Source: RGIG8748 sp045545635 (GTDB lineage: Bacteria; Bacillota; Clostridia; UMGS1810). Taken from it: a stretch of DNA of 64,000 bases. The notes beneath the pieces were generated by a model. It was not told where the DNA came from. It was given only the letters and a program-made list of their open reading frames with translations, and did not search any database. Position 1 is the first letter of the stretch. Every line of letters begins with the position of its first letter. The stretch covers positions 14,698 to 78,697 of the forward strand of contig JAZQBI010000069.1 of NCBI GenBank assembly GCA_045545635.1, written 5' to 3'. Shown here one piece after another: positions 44,373 through 53,358 of this stretch. The translations under genes were made by a program, and so were the position numbers.

Positions 44373-47227
44373 TGAAGAGAATACTATCCTTCGCACTGGT
44401 ACTTTGCCTTGTACTTGGCCTCGCTCCGTCCCTGGGTGCTTTTGCCTTTGATGCAGAAGCTTCCGGATATACAGAGGCAGAAGGACTCTTTATGAGTCTC
44501 GGCATTATTGACAAAGACAGCTATGAGCCCATGTCAAAGCTCACCAGAGCAGAATTTGCATACATAATTGCAAAGACTGCAAGACTTGTAGATGATGATA
44601 TAACAAGCGTATGGCAGGAAGAGAATTTCGGGGATATTCCTCAGGGCACAGTAGAGCCCGCCACATCAATGTTTGATGATGTGGACCCTGCAAATGAGTA
44701 CTACGAAGCTATAGCCGCAGTAAAAACTGCAGGATATATGAACGGCGTGGGAGAAAATCTTTTTGCTCCCGACCTTCAGCTTATCACATCCGAAGCGGTA
44801 AAGGTTATTGTAGATACCCTTGGCTACGATGTTATGGCAAAAAATTACGGCGGATATCCCGATGGATATCTTACTGCCGCAAACAAGCTCAAGCTCCTAT
44901 CCGGAGTTGGAAGTGCCTACAATGAATTTATAACCAAGGGCGACCTTTTTGCAATCCTCGGCAATGCTCTTGATGTTGGTGTTGGCGAATTTGTGGGCAT
45001 CAGCGATGACTATCTGGAAATCAAAGGAAGCAAGGAAAACTCCTTTATGACCGAGGTTATGGGTATAGCCAAGGTAGAGGGAAGAATTACCGACAACGGT
45101 ATTACCGCAGTCAACTCCTCCACAAAGCTCGACAGCGACTATATGTCAATTGGCGGAATTAAGGTAATTCACTCCAAAAACACAAAGAAATTCCGTTCCC
45201 TCATAGGAAGAGAAGTTACCGCTTACTATGACATTACCGATGAAACCAAGAATATTCTTGTTCATGTGGAAGATGCCGACAGAGATGTTACAGAAATATC
45301 TGCGGATAATTTTGCTTCATACAGCAATGGTGTAATAACTTACTATGACGGCAAAAAGAATGTGGATATCAACATTGGAAAAAATGCCCGTATGATATAC
45401 AATGGTGCATATCTGGGCAACTACACAGCTTCTGATTTTGATATTGAAGACGGTACCGTAACCGTTATTGATGCATCGGATATAAATCTTGTGATAGTTG
45501 AAGATATGAAAAATATTTTTGTATCTACCGTAACCGAGACTTCCGTATATAGCAAGCTCAGCTTTGCCCCCATCGGAGACGAAATAAAGTCAATAAACCT
45601 TGAAGAGGGTGAGGAGTTTGACAATATCGACATCATAAGTGCCGATGGCAAGACTCTTACTGCATCCGATATAGGTGTTGGCGATGTGCTTTCCGTTGCG
45701 GCAAGCAAAAACGGTGAATATGCAAAAATAATAGTTTCCGAAAAAGTGCTTTCCGCCTCTCAGATTATTTCTTTTGACGGAGAAAATTACGAAACTTCCG
45801 AGGGAGAAATCACAGCATCCCAAGCATATACAAAGGCTATCAACAAAAATGATCCCGAATTTAACGCTCTTCACGATATCTACCTTAATGCTTACGGCAA
45901 AATCGTATGGGTAGAAAAGGCAGGCGAAGCTGTTTCCGACAAGGTTGCAATTCTTCTGGATGCGGCAGACGGCTCCAACGGCTTTGCAGATGATTTTGCA
46001 GTTAAGTTCTATACAGACAACGGCAAGATTACAGTATATAAGCTCTCTGACAAGCTTACATTAAACGGAAAGAAAATTGATGTTAAGGATGCCCTGTCTA
46101 CCCTCAAGGCAGAACAGGCAAAACCCGTTCTTTATGTGGAAAAAGACGGCATTGTGACAAAAATTACAACACCTGCTCCCTACGGTACAGACGGTTCCGT
46201 CGATAAACGCGGTTGGTACAAGGTAACTCACGACATAGAACACTATGAACAGGGAAGCCTCTCCACAAACGACTGGAATGCATACAGATGGAAGTACTAC
46301 TATATCTACTCCAATGCAGGTAACGGTGCGGCATACACCATCCGTACAGACGGAAGCCAGACAGGTCCCCGTGCATCTATACTTACTCATAATGCAAACA
46401 CAAAGTTCTATTCTGTTCCTACAAATCCCGACGATTTTGACAATGACAAGTTCTTTAGCATAGTAACTAAGCCTTCTTTCCCCGAAAACGCATACTTTGC
46501 AATAGACGGTTATTCCAGAACTGCAAAGAACCCCAGCCCCGAGGTTATGGTTCAGAGAAAGAACGCAAAGGGAAGCGGTACTCCCGGCGAGAGCAGTGCA
46601 TTCCTTATTACCAAGGTTAAGAACGGTGTAAATGTGGATGAGGATAACATTGTAATTCTCGAAGGCTACGACATCAAACAGGGCAGTGCCAAGAAGAACT
46701 CCCTCAAGGTAAATGTTGATGCAATAATGCTTGACGAAGAAAATGAGGAAATTGACGTAAGTCAGAATGAGTCGGCAGTCGGCCCCAGAACCTACAAGGA
46801 GCTTGAAGCAGGCGATATCATCCGTTACAGCACAAATGCTCTTGGCGAAATCAACACAATGAGAATATCCTTTGACTACAACACGAAGAATGCATTTGAA
46901 AGAAGCGGCGGTTATCACACTGCATCCTACGGTGCTGTAATGAGTGTCAATGCCGATGCCCTCAAGGTTGTAACCGGCGGTCTTTTACCCGAGAACTTTG
47001 ATTACAGCAGTATCGAAAATGTTACATCAACCAGAGTATATCCGCTTCTTCCCAGCTCTGTTGTAATAATTGCAGAAAAGGATGCAAGAGGCTCACTCAC
47101 ATTCCGTATGGGAACAGCAGGGGACATCATAGCATACGAAAACACTCTTGTTCCCGGAGAATATGACAATGTTGCCACAGTTGCTCACTGGTTCGGCGGA
47201 TTTTTGGCTACTGTTATATACAGATAA
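44369..47227 (+). CDS. SLH-domain surface protein, central gene of the surface operon
   Basis: The 952-residue protein has a signal peptide (about 1-27) and three SLH-like units in the first 210 residues (LTRAEFAYIIAKTARL; NEYYEAIAAVKTAGYMNGVG; EAVKVIVDTLGYD). A long beta-rich body of unknown function follows, resembling the layout of the proteins at 6799 and 29243. It overlaps the previous stop by 4 bases (ATGATGA); GGAGG lies 10 bases upstream. Tyrosine- and asparagine-rich stretches near 610-740 may form surface loops. Its place between two glycan-active proteins suggests a wall-anchored part of the same machinery, but no catalytic motif is seen. Confidence 0.82.
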   Translation: MMKRILSFALVLCLVLGLAPSLGAFAFDAEASGYTEAEGLFMSLGIIDKDSYEPMSKLTRAEFAYIIAKTARLVDDDITSVWQEENFGDIPQGTVEPATSMFDDVDPANEYYEAIAAVKTAGYMNGVGENLFAPDLQLITSEAVKVIVDTLGYDVMAKNYGGYPDGYLTAANKLKLLSGVGSAYNEFITKGDLFAILGNALDVGVGEFVGISDDYLEIKGSKENSFMTEVMGIAKVEGRITDNGITAVNSSTKLDSDYMSIGGIKVIHSKNTKKFRSLIGREVTAYYDITDETKNILVHVEDADRDVTEISADNFASYSNGVITYYDGKKNVDINIGKNARMIYNGAYLGNYTASDFDIEDGTVTVIDASDINLVIVEDMKNIFVSTVTETSVYSKLSFAPIGDEIKSINLEEGEEFDNIDIISADGKTLTASDIGVGDVLSVAASKNGEYAKIIVSEKVLSASQIISFDGENYETSEGEITASQAYTKAINKNDPEFNALHDIYLNAYGKIVWVEKAGEAVSDKVAILLDAADGSNGFADDFAVKFYTDNGKITVYKLSDKLTLNGKKIDVKDALSTLKAEQAKPVLYVEKDGIVTKITTPAPYGTDGSVDKRGWYKVTHDIEHYEQGSLSTNDWNAYRWKYYYIYSNAGNGAAYTIRTDGSQTGPRASILTHNANTKFYSVPTNPDDFDNDKFFSIVTKPSFPENAYFAIDGYSRTAKNPSPEVMVQRKNAKGSGTPGESSAFLITKVKNGVNVDEDNIVILEGYDIKQGSAKKNSLKVNVDAIMLDEENEEIDVSQNESAVGPRTYKELEAGDIIRYSTNALGEINTMRISFDYNTKNAFERSGGYHTASYGAVMSVNADALKVVTGGLLPENFDYSSIENVTSTRVYPLLPSSVVIIAEKDARGSLTFRMGTAGDIIAYENTLVPGEYDNVATVAHWFGGFLATVIYR

Positions 47228-47245
47228 TGAAAGGTGCGAAATAAT

Positions 47246-50200
47246 ATGAAAAAATTACTTGCAGTTTTTCTTGCATCGCTTATGATTTTTTCTGCTATTC
47301 CCACTTTTGCATCTGACGGTGTGACGGATATCTATGTATCCGTCACATCCGGAAGCGACAGTGCCGTTGGCAGTGCACAAGCTCCCTTGCGTTCAATAGA
47401 AGCGGCGCTCAGCATTGCAAAAAATGAGCTGGCACTGGGCAAGGCCGTAAATATTATTTTAAGAGGCGGCGAATACAGATTAAATAATGTAATAACTCTC
47501 AATAATACCTATTCCGGTGTATCTGCAGAAAAACCCCTCACCATCAAAGGCTTTGAGGGCGAGGAGGCAGTGTTCAAGGCATCACAGGTGATAGATGTAA
47601 CAAATGCACAGCCTGTTACCGACGAAAAGGTACGCGAGAGACTTTACGAGGATGTAAGAGATAAGCTTATTGTGGTTGACCTTGGTGCTCAGGGAATTGA
47701 TTCAGGACATATTTTCCAGTCCCACAATGTCAACAACAACTATCAGTTAAATCAGAATACAGAGGGTAACTTCCTTAAGGCTTCTGAATACAACTGTGTG
47801 TATGTGGACGGCAAGGAACAGTCGCTCTCCCGTTGGCCCAATGACCGTCACTACGCAAGATGGACAAAGGCGTTAAACGACCAGACCTTCTACTACGAGG
47901 ATGCAGAGCCTTCCCGATGGACACAGGCTAAGGATTACTGGTATGCAGGATTTCCTACATATGACTATTCTTTCTCCAGAATGAGCATAAAAGAAGTTAA
48001 TCCTGAGGAAAAGACAGTTAAACTCATAGATAAGCCTGTCGGTGCTCTCACAAGCTATATGACAAGACGCTGGGCGGCATATAACCTCTTGGAAGAGATA
48101 GATGTCCCCGGAGAATTCTACATAGACAGAGACAATATGCTCCTCTACTTCTATCCCCCATATTCCTTAAAGGATGCCAAGGTGGAATTATCCATAGCGG
48201 AGACACCTGCATTTCTTGTGGACGGTGCAAAGAATATTATCTTTGAAAACTTAAACTTTGACCAGTTCAGAGGAAACGCATTCTACGCAAGAGATGTAGA
48301 CAATGTGGATGTAATTAACTGTAATTTCCAAAATATCGGTGTAAATGCTATTAAGTATGCCGGCGGTGTTCCTGCCGAAACAGGTAAGAACCACTGGGCA
48401 AAGCAGAGCAAAAATCAGTCCTTTAATTGTGACATACGAGGATGTAACTTCTACAACTTGGGTATGGCGGCAGTGGATATGGGCGGCGGTGATGTTGACC
48501 TGCTTATCCCCTCCAACAACGTAATTGAAGACAACTTCATAAACCGCGTTGCACAGAGGAGTATGTGGGAGGCAATATCAGTCCGTGGTATGGCAATAAC
48601 AGTCCGTAATAACAACTTTTCCAACGGTACAGGCAATGCCATAAGACCTTGGGGAAGCCAGCAGCTTATTGAATACAATGAGTTTTCCAGCTTCACCAGA
48701 GAAAACGACGACTGTGCGGCTATTTATTTCGGCGGAAGTATGCTTTTCCGCGGAACGCAGGCAAACTACAACTATCTGCACGATTTGCCATCAATAGAGC
48801 CAATGGTATATAACGCAAAGGTTGCTCTCTACTGGGACGATGCCCAGAGCGGTAACTCTGCACAGAACAATATTCTTATGGGTACCAAGACGGCATTTAA
48901 CTCCAACGGTGCCGGTGCAACAACTCACCGATGGAATTTTGCTATTGACGTTACAAACCCCTTTAACTTAATCGACCACCAGCACAGAACAAACGAAACC
49001 ATAACCATGAGTACCTACTATACTCTTGAGGAAACCCGCAACAACATTCCAAATAAGGAGCTTTACTACAAGGCATATCCCACAATGGAACAGGAAATGA
49101 GCGGTGTCAACCCCAAGAAGTTCAGTAAGATATACGAAAACATGGCTTTCCGTACAGGTCCCTACAAGATTGGTAAACAGGAACAGCAGTTCTCTTACCT
49201 CAAGGATAACCTGGTGTTTGATAATCTGGATATGTTCGTAGATCCCGACAATCATGACTGGAGACTAAAGGCAGACAGCGAGCTTGCAATTAAGTACCCC
49301 AATCTTATAAACGAAAATAACTTCTCTATGGATAGTATCGGTCTTAAGACCAAGAGAACACTGGACGAAACAACGGCACCCTTCAAGATGCTCTACCCCC
49401 GTAACGGTGCGGATGCAGTATCTGCAATAGACCACGAATTTTTGTGGGAAAATGCCTACGGTGCAACTCACTACCGACTTGTTGTGGCAAAGGATATAGA
49501 CTTTACCGATATAGTATATGACGATATTGTTTACCACTGCTCAACTACTCTGGATTGTCTGGAAAAGGGCACAACCTACTACTGGAAGGTTGAGGCTATG
49601 AGCTTCTCCAAGGAATTTACAACCCCCTGGAAGTCCGAGAGTGGTGTATGGGCATTCAGAACAGCCATCAATGACGAGATAGATACATACAGTGCAACTC
49701 TTGCGGTAGAAACCGCATTAAAGCGTGCGGATACCATCCGTGAGGGCAATGTTGCAGGCGACTACAAGATAGGAACAAAAAAGAAACTCTATCAGTATGC
49801 AAATCTACTGAGCTTCTTTACCAAGGGCAAGCTCCCAATGCTTACTCAGGCAAGACTTGATTCCTATGCAGAGCTTGTTTCGGGCTATCTTTCCAATCCT
49901 GACCTTATCAATGCGGGATATATGGACCTTTCCACCCACTTTATCCCTCACGAATGGGACGGTGACCTTACGGTAACCAAGGACTATGTACTTATCGAAA
50001 ATGATGAATACAAAAATCACTTTGTCGGTACAAACAGCCTTGATGCCACAACGGGAAATGTTATCTACTGCTTTGACGCACAGGTTGAGCTTCCGGAGGA
50101 GCCCGGTGCATGGATGAGCCTTGGCCTAAGTCTCTACAATGACCGTAACCAGTACACCAGTGTCAATATGGGTTACTACATAGTTCTCAAGGATAACCTC

Positions 50201-50962
50201 ATTGAGCTCCAGAGGGTAACAGGAAGTAAAAATCAGATTATAGCCACTGCCGACTATCAGGTGGTGGACGGCAGCCGTCACTCCTTCCGTTTCGGAAGAG
50301 TTAAGCTTGATACAGGTAACTACATTACCATATTTATAGACGATAAACCAATATTTATCTATCCCGATGTGGACGGTACAGAGCTTAGCAGTACAAACCA
50401 GTTTGTAACCTGTATCTACAACGGCGGCACAACGGTTAAGTATCTGCCCTATGGCGGAATTCTTCCCGACAGTGCGGCATTTGAAGCTCACAAGGTTCAG
50501 GGACTCAAGGATTCCGTAAAGGCTATTTACGATGTGTATGCAAAGGAATTTACAGATTACGCCATAGTAAATGTAAACTCTAAGAGAATTATGACAAATA
50601 AAGGTCTCTACGAGATTTCCGCAGCTCCCGTGGCAAACGATGCCAACGAAGTCTTTGTAACCAAGGATACATTGGAAAAGATGTTTGCCGTAACTGTCAG
50701 CATGGGTGCAGCCTCTGCTGATGTAACTCTGGACGGTGTGACGGTTACCACTCCCGTTCACAATAAGAACGGTGTGGATATGATTTGTATTAATGATGTA
50801 CTCTTAAAGCTCAACAAGAGCTTTACCTACGACTGGCAGCATGGAAACCTCATTGTTGCGGGTGACGGTAACCTTGTTGTGCTAAACGAGGGTACAAGAC
50901 TCCAGAAAACAAAGGAAATATTCATTGCAACAGAACATCTCGGTTCCTTTGATTTCAACTGA
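47246..50962 (+). CDS. Secreted parallel beta-helix protein with lectin-like and amine-oxidase-N-like tail
   Basis: I start at ATG 47246, 9 bases after AAAGGTG; a GTG four codons earlier lies in that site. The 1238-residue protein has a signal peptide (ending TFA-SD, about 22) and a right-handed beta-helix over about 25-690 that starts DIYVSVTSGSDSAVGSAQAP. It shares with the 36328 protein the SRWPND/SQWPD turn, the MLLYFYPP strand and the NNVIEDNFIN coil, so the two are paralogues. An FN3-like domain (about 710-810), a concanavalin-like region (about 890-1080) and a C-terminal part like copper amine oxidase N-domains (about 1100-1230) follow. There is no SLH domain. Likely a polysaccharide-degrading enzyme; substrate not readable. 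Confidence 0.8.
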   Translation: MKKLLAVFLASLMIFSAIPTFASDGVTDIYVSVTSGSDSAVGSAQAPLRSIEAALSIAKNELALGKAVNIILRGGEYRLNNVITLNNTYSGVSAEKPLTIKGFEGEEAVFKASQVIDVTNAQPVTDEKVRERLYEDVRDKLIVVDLGAQGIDSGHIFQSHNVNNNYQLNQNTEGNFLKASEYNCVYVDGKEQSLSRWPNDRHYARWTKALNDQTFYYEDAEPSRWTQAKDYWYAGFPTYDYSFSRMSIKEVNPEEKTVKLIDKPVGALTSYMTRRWAAYNLLEEIDVPGEFYIDRDNMLLYFYPPYSLKDAKVELSIAETPAFLVDGAKNIIFENLNFDQFRGNAFYARDVDNVDVINCNFQNIGVNAIKYAGGVPAETGKNHWAKQSKNQSFNCDIRGCNFYNLGMAAVDMGGGDVDLLIPSNNVIEDNFINRVAQRSMWEAISVRGMAITVRNNNFSNGTGNAIRPWGSQQLIEYNEFSSFTRENDDCAAIYFGGSMLFRGTQANYNYLHDLPSIEPMVYNAKVALYWDDAQSGNSAQNNILMGTKTAFNSNGAGATTHRWNFAIDVTNPFNLIDHQHRTNETITMSTYYTLEETRNNIPNKELYYKAYPTMEQEMSGVNPKKFSKIYENMAFRTGPYKIGKQEQQFSYLKDNLVFDNLDMFVDPDNHDWRLKADSELAIKYPNLINENNFSMDSIGLKTKRTLDETTAPFKMLYPRNGADAVSAIDHEFLWENAYGATHYRLVVAKDIDFTDIVYDDIVYHCSTTLDCLEKGTTYYWKVEAMSFSKEFTTPWKSESGVWAFRTAINDEIDTYSATLAVETALKRADTIREGNVAGDYKIGTKKKLYQYANLLSFFTKGKLPMLTQARLDSYAELVSGYLSNPDLINAGYMDLSTHFIPHEWDGDLTVTKDYVLIENDEYKNHFVGTNSLDATTGNVIYCFDAQVELPEEPGAWMSLGLSLYNDRNQYTSVNMGYYIVLKDNLIELQRVTGSKNQIIATADYQVVDGSRHSFRFGRVKLDTGNYITIFIDDKPIFIYPDVDGTELSSTNQFVTCIYNGGTTVKYLPYGGILPDSAAFEAHKVQGLKDSVKAIYDVYAKEFTDYAIVNVNSKRIMTNKGLYEISAAPVANDANEVFVTKDTLEKMFAVTVSMGAASADVTLDGVTVTTPVHNKNGVDMICINDVLLKLNKSFTYDWQHGNLIVAGDGNLVVLNEGTRLQKTKEIFIATEHLGSFDFN

Positions 50963-50979
50963 TATATATGTAACAAAAT

Positions 50980-51003
50980 CCGTGCCGTCGACGGGCGGCA
51001 CGG
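50980..51003 (+). other. GC-rich hairpin after the beta-helix gene
   Basis: CCGTGCCG ... CGGCACGG (8-bp stem) is followed by an A-rich rather than T-rich tract, so it is not a standard terminator; it may protect the mRNA end. Confidence 0.5.
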
Positions 51004-51026
51004 AAGAAAAATAAAAAAATTACTGA

Positions 51027-51055
51027 TTGTTAAAAAATGCAACACCTTGTAAAAT
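51027..51055 (+). promoter_or_regulatory. Promoter of the module-only protein gene
   Basis: TTGTTA (51027-51032), 17-base spacer, TAAAAT (51050-51055). It closely matches the promoter at 53296-53324. Confidence 0.55.
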
Positions 51056-51079
51056 TTATTTTAAAAGGAGTAATGAAAA

Positions 51080-53200
51080 ATGAAAAGATTGTTATCAATC
51101 TTTGTTGCCATGCTTATGGTAACAACAATGTTAGTACCGAGTGTAGGAGTTTTTGCAGAGGAAACAGAGACAGCGTTTGATCCTTTTGCAGGGGATTATG
51201 TTGCAGGGGAACTTCCTGCTAACCTTTTTCAGAATCCTACAAATGCTATGATTATTGCAAGTAATACACCACAAAGCCTTACACGTGCTTCATGTAGTGA
51301 CTATACATCATACTATCTTCAAATTAATGAAGATTATGTGGCAAGCGGTACAAATTACAACAAAGGTCTTATAGGTACACAGCTTCTTGCCAACAATGCT
51401 GCAAATATCAGCTTCCCCGAAAAGCTCACCGCAGGCAAGTCCTATGTATATAGCTTTGATGCTATGAACTACGGAACAACCGATAGCTTTGTATATAACA
51501 TGGCATTGGGTACATCTGCAGGATGGACGGCAAACTATTCTGTTGAAAAAGGTGCGGAAGGTTTTGTTATTTCTGACAAAGAAAATTGGACCACAGTAGC
51601 CGGAACACTTGTAATGAAGGGTACTGCAGGAGATAACACAGCAACAACTTATCTTTGTTCCGGTTTCCAGAATGCAAAGGCAGGCAGTGCAATAAGAGTA
51701 AGACACAGTGCAAGCTCTCATCCTTATTTGGCAGAGGAAGCACTATATGACATATCCTTTACTGCAAAGAGCGGCAACACCGTTATAAAGGGTGTTCCTG
51801 CAACTTTTGAAGCAAAACTATTAAACCAGATTGGTTCTACCGGAACACTTAATCAGGATGTATTTACATTCAGCGTATTCGGTGCTGACGGCAATGCAGT
51901 AGAAGGTCTTACCGTTTCCGAAGACGGAGCTGTTTCTGCAACAGATGCAGTGGCAGACGGCACATACTATGTAAGAGCTATCGCACAGATAGATGAAGAA
52001 ACAACATGGAACAAAACTCTTGAAATCAATGTTGCAGGTGCAATAGAAAATACTGATGACCATGTAAAAGGAGAACTTAACGATAATATTGTTAATCCGA
52101 ATAATCCTTTCAAGGGACAGACAGCTGGTGCAGTTGCTTGGAGTGGTCAGAATCTTCCTTCAGATGTAACTGTCGATATGGGCACGCAGTATTACACAGC
52201 CTTTAAAACTTCATCATCTGCTTATACAAATTCCGATTATTGGGGTGTTGGCGGCAGTTTTATGCTGGACAAAAATACATCTGCAAGCTTTGTTCCGGAA
52301 GAGAATACTACTTATGTACTTGAGGCGACTGTTCGCTCTTTATCCGGAGAACAGTACCTGAACTTGGTATATACCTCTGGTTGGAGTTTAGCTAAAACAA
52401 GATATTCAAATGAATATGGTTCAGAAGGTAAAAAAATAGGAACTGAATGGGAGACATTTAAGGCAACTGTAACCACGAGCACAACAAGTGCGAATGCGAA
52501 TGGAATTCTCCTTGGATTAAGAAAGACTCCGGCGAATGATTATCTCATTATGAACCACTCTGCGGGCTTCTACTTTGCAAAAGAAAAAGCACACGACATC
52601 AATGTAAAGGGTGCTTCTGCTTCTGTTAACAGTGGCGAGACACTTAATTTAGAGGCAGAACTCCTCAATCAGATCGGCACAAAGGGAACTCTTACACAGT
52701 CCTTTGATTGGGTAGCAGTAACCGAGGACAGACTCTCCTATGTAGACGGAATTACATTCACCGAGACAAACGACGGTGCAAATGTTACCGTAAATGTTGC
52801 AGACACAGTTGCTGCAGGAGATTACCTTATAGTTGCACAGGATAAAACCTACGGCATGAACAGACAGTATCCAATTACTGTTACAGTACCCACCTATGAC
52901 GTGACAGAGCTTGCTGTTACAACTACATCAAGCAGTGCATTCGTTGATGCTATAAGCGTAAATGCAACAGAAGATGTAATGGTTGTTATTGCAGGCTTTA
53001 ACGGTGACAAGCTCGTGAAAGCGAAAAAGGCAGTTCTGACACCTGCAGACGGTGTTGCAACACTTGCAGAACTTGCAGAAGCTCTTGAAATCACAGGACT
53101 TACTGCAGGCAACAAGGTGAGAGTATTCGTATGGACAGCGGATGATTATACACCTCTTACAATGAAAGCAGCTGACAAAGCACCCAAAACAATAGAATAA
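51080..53200 (+). CDS. Secreted non-catalytic module protein (two sandwich/Ig-like pairs)
   Basis: The 706-residue protein has a signal peptide (1-26), then sandwich module (about 34-225), Ig-like domain (NQIGSTG near 255), second sandwich module (about 330-500), second Ig-like domain (NQIGTKG near 530) and the C-terminal F-x-W domain (about 610-706, VRVFVWTADDYTPL). No catalytic or SLH domain can be seen, so it is built entirely from the shared accessory modules. Its last 200 residues are almost identical to the end of the protein at 53359. AAAGGAGTAATG precedes the ATG and it has its own promoter and terminator. It may be a glycan-binding protein or an adaptor that joins module-bearing proteins. 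Confidence 0.8.
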   Translation: MKRLLSIFVAMLMVTTMLVPSVGVFAEETETAFDPFAGDYVAGELPANLFQNPTNAMIIASNTPQSLTRASCSDYTSYYLQINEDYVASGTNYNKGLIGTQLLANNAANISFPEKLTAGKSYVYSFDAMNYGTTDSFVYNMALGTSAGWTANYSVEKGAEGFVISDKENWTTVAGTLVMKGTAGDNTATTYLCSGFQNAKAGSAIRVRHSASSHPYLAEEALYDISFTAKSGNTVIKGVPATFEAKLLNQIGSTGTLNQDVFTFSVFGADGNAVEGLTVSEDGAVSATDAVADGTYYVRAIAQIDEETTWNKTLEINVAGAIENTDDHVKGELNDNIVNPNNPFKGQTAGAVAWSGQNLPSDVTVDMGTQYYTAFKTSSSAYTNSDYWGVGGSFMLDKNTSASFVPEENTTYVLEATVRSLSGEQYLNLVYTSGWSLAKTRYSNEYGSEGKKIGTEWETFKATVTTSTTSANANGILLGLRKTPANDYLIMNHSAGFYFAKEKAHDINVKGASASVNSGETLNLEAELLNQIGTKGTLTQSFDWVAVTEDRLSYVDGITFTETNDGANVTVNVADTVAAGDYLIVAQDKTYGMNRQYPITVTVPTYDVTELAVTTTSSSAFVDAISVNATEDVMVVIAGFNGDKLVKAKKAVLTPADGVATLAELAEALEITGLTAGNKVRVFVWTADDYTPLTMKAADKAPKTIE
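52571..53167 (+). repeat. Duplicated module DNA, copy 1 (partner 56878-57464)
   Basis: Encodes the Ig-like plus C-terminal domains; long runs such as GACGGAATTACATTCACCGA are identical in the partner. Confidence 0.8.
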
Positions 53201-53215
53201 ATTTTGATTAACCAA

Positions 53216-53253
53216 GCAGACACTGGGGCTAAATGCCACGGTGTCTGTTTTTG
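53216..53253 (+). terminator. Rho-independent terminator of the module-only gene
   Basis: CAGACAC ... GTGTCTG with an inner GGGC/GCC pairing, followed by TTTTTG. Confidence 0.75.
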
Positions 53254-53295
53254 TAAGTGAATAATTTTCCGAACACAAAACAGTAAAAAACCGAA

Positions 53296-53324
53296 TTGTA
53301 ACATCAAAAAAAATATAGTAAAAT
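53296..53324 (+). promoter_or_regulatory. Promoter of the SGNH esterase gene
   Basis: TTGTAA (53296-53301), 17-base spacer, TAAAAT (53319-53324). Confidence 0.6.
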
Positions 53325-53358
53325 AATTATATTATTTAGAATTGGAGGATTGTACATA

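Noticed and set aside
50980..51003. Rho-independent terminator after the second beta-helix gene
   Set aside because: The GC-rich hairpin is followed by an A-rich tract rather than a T-run.
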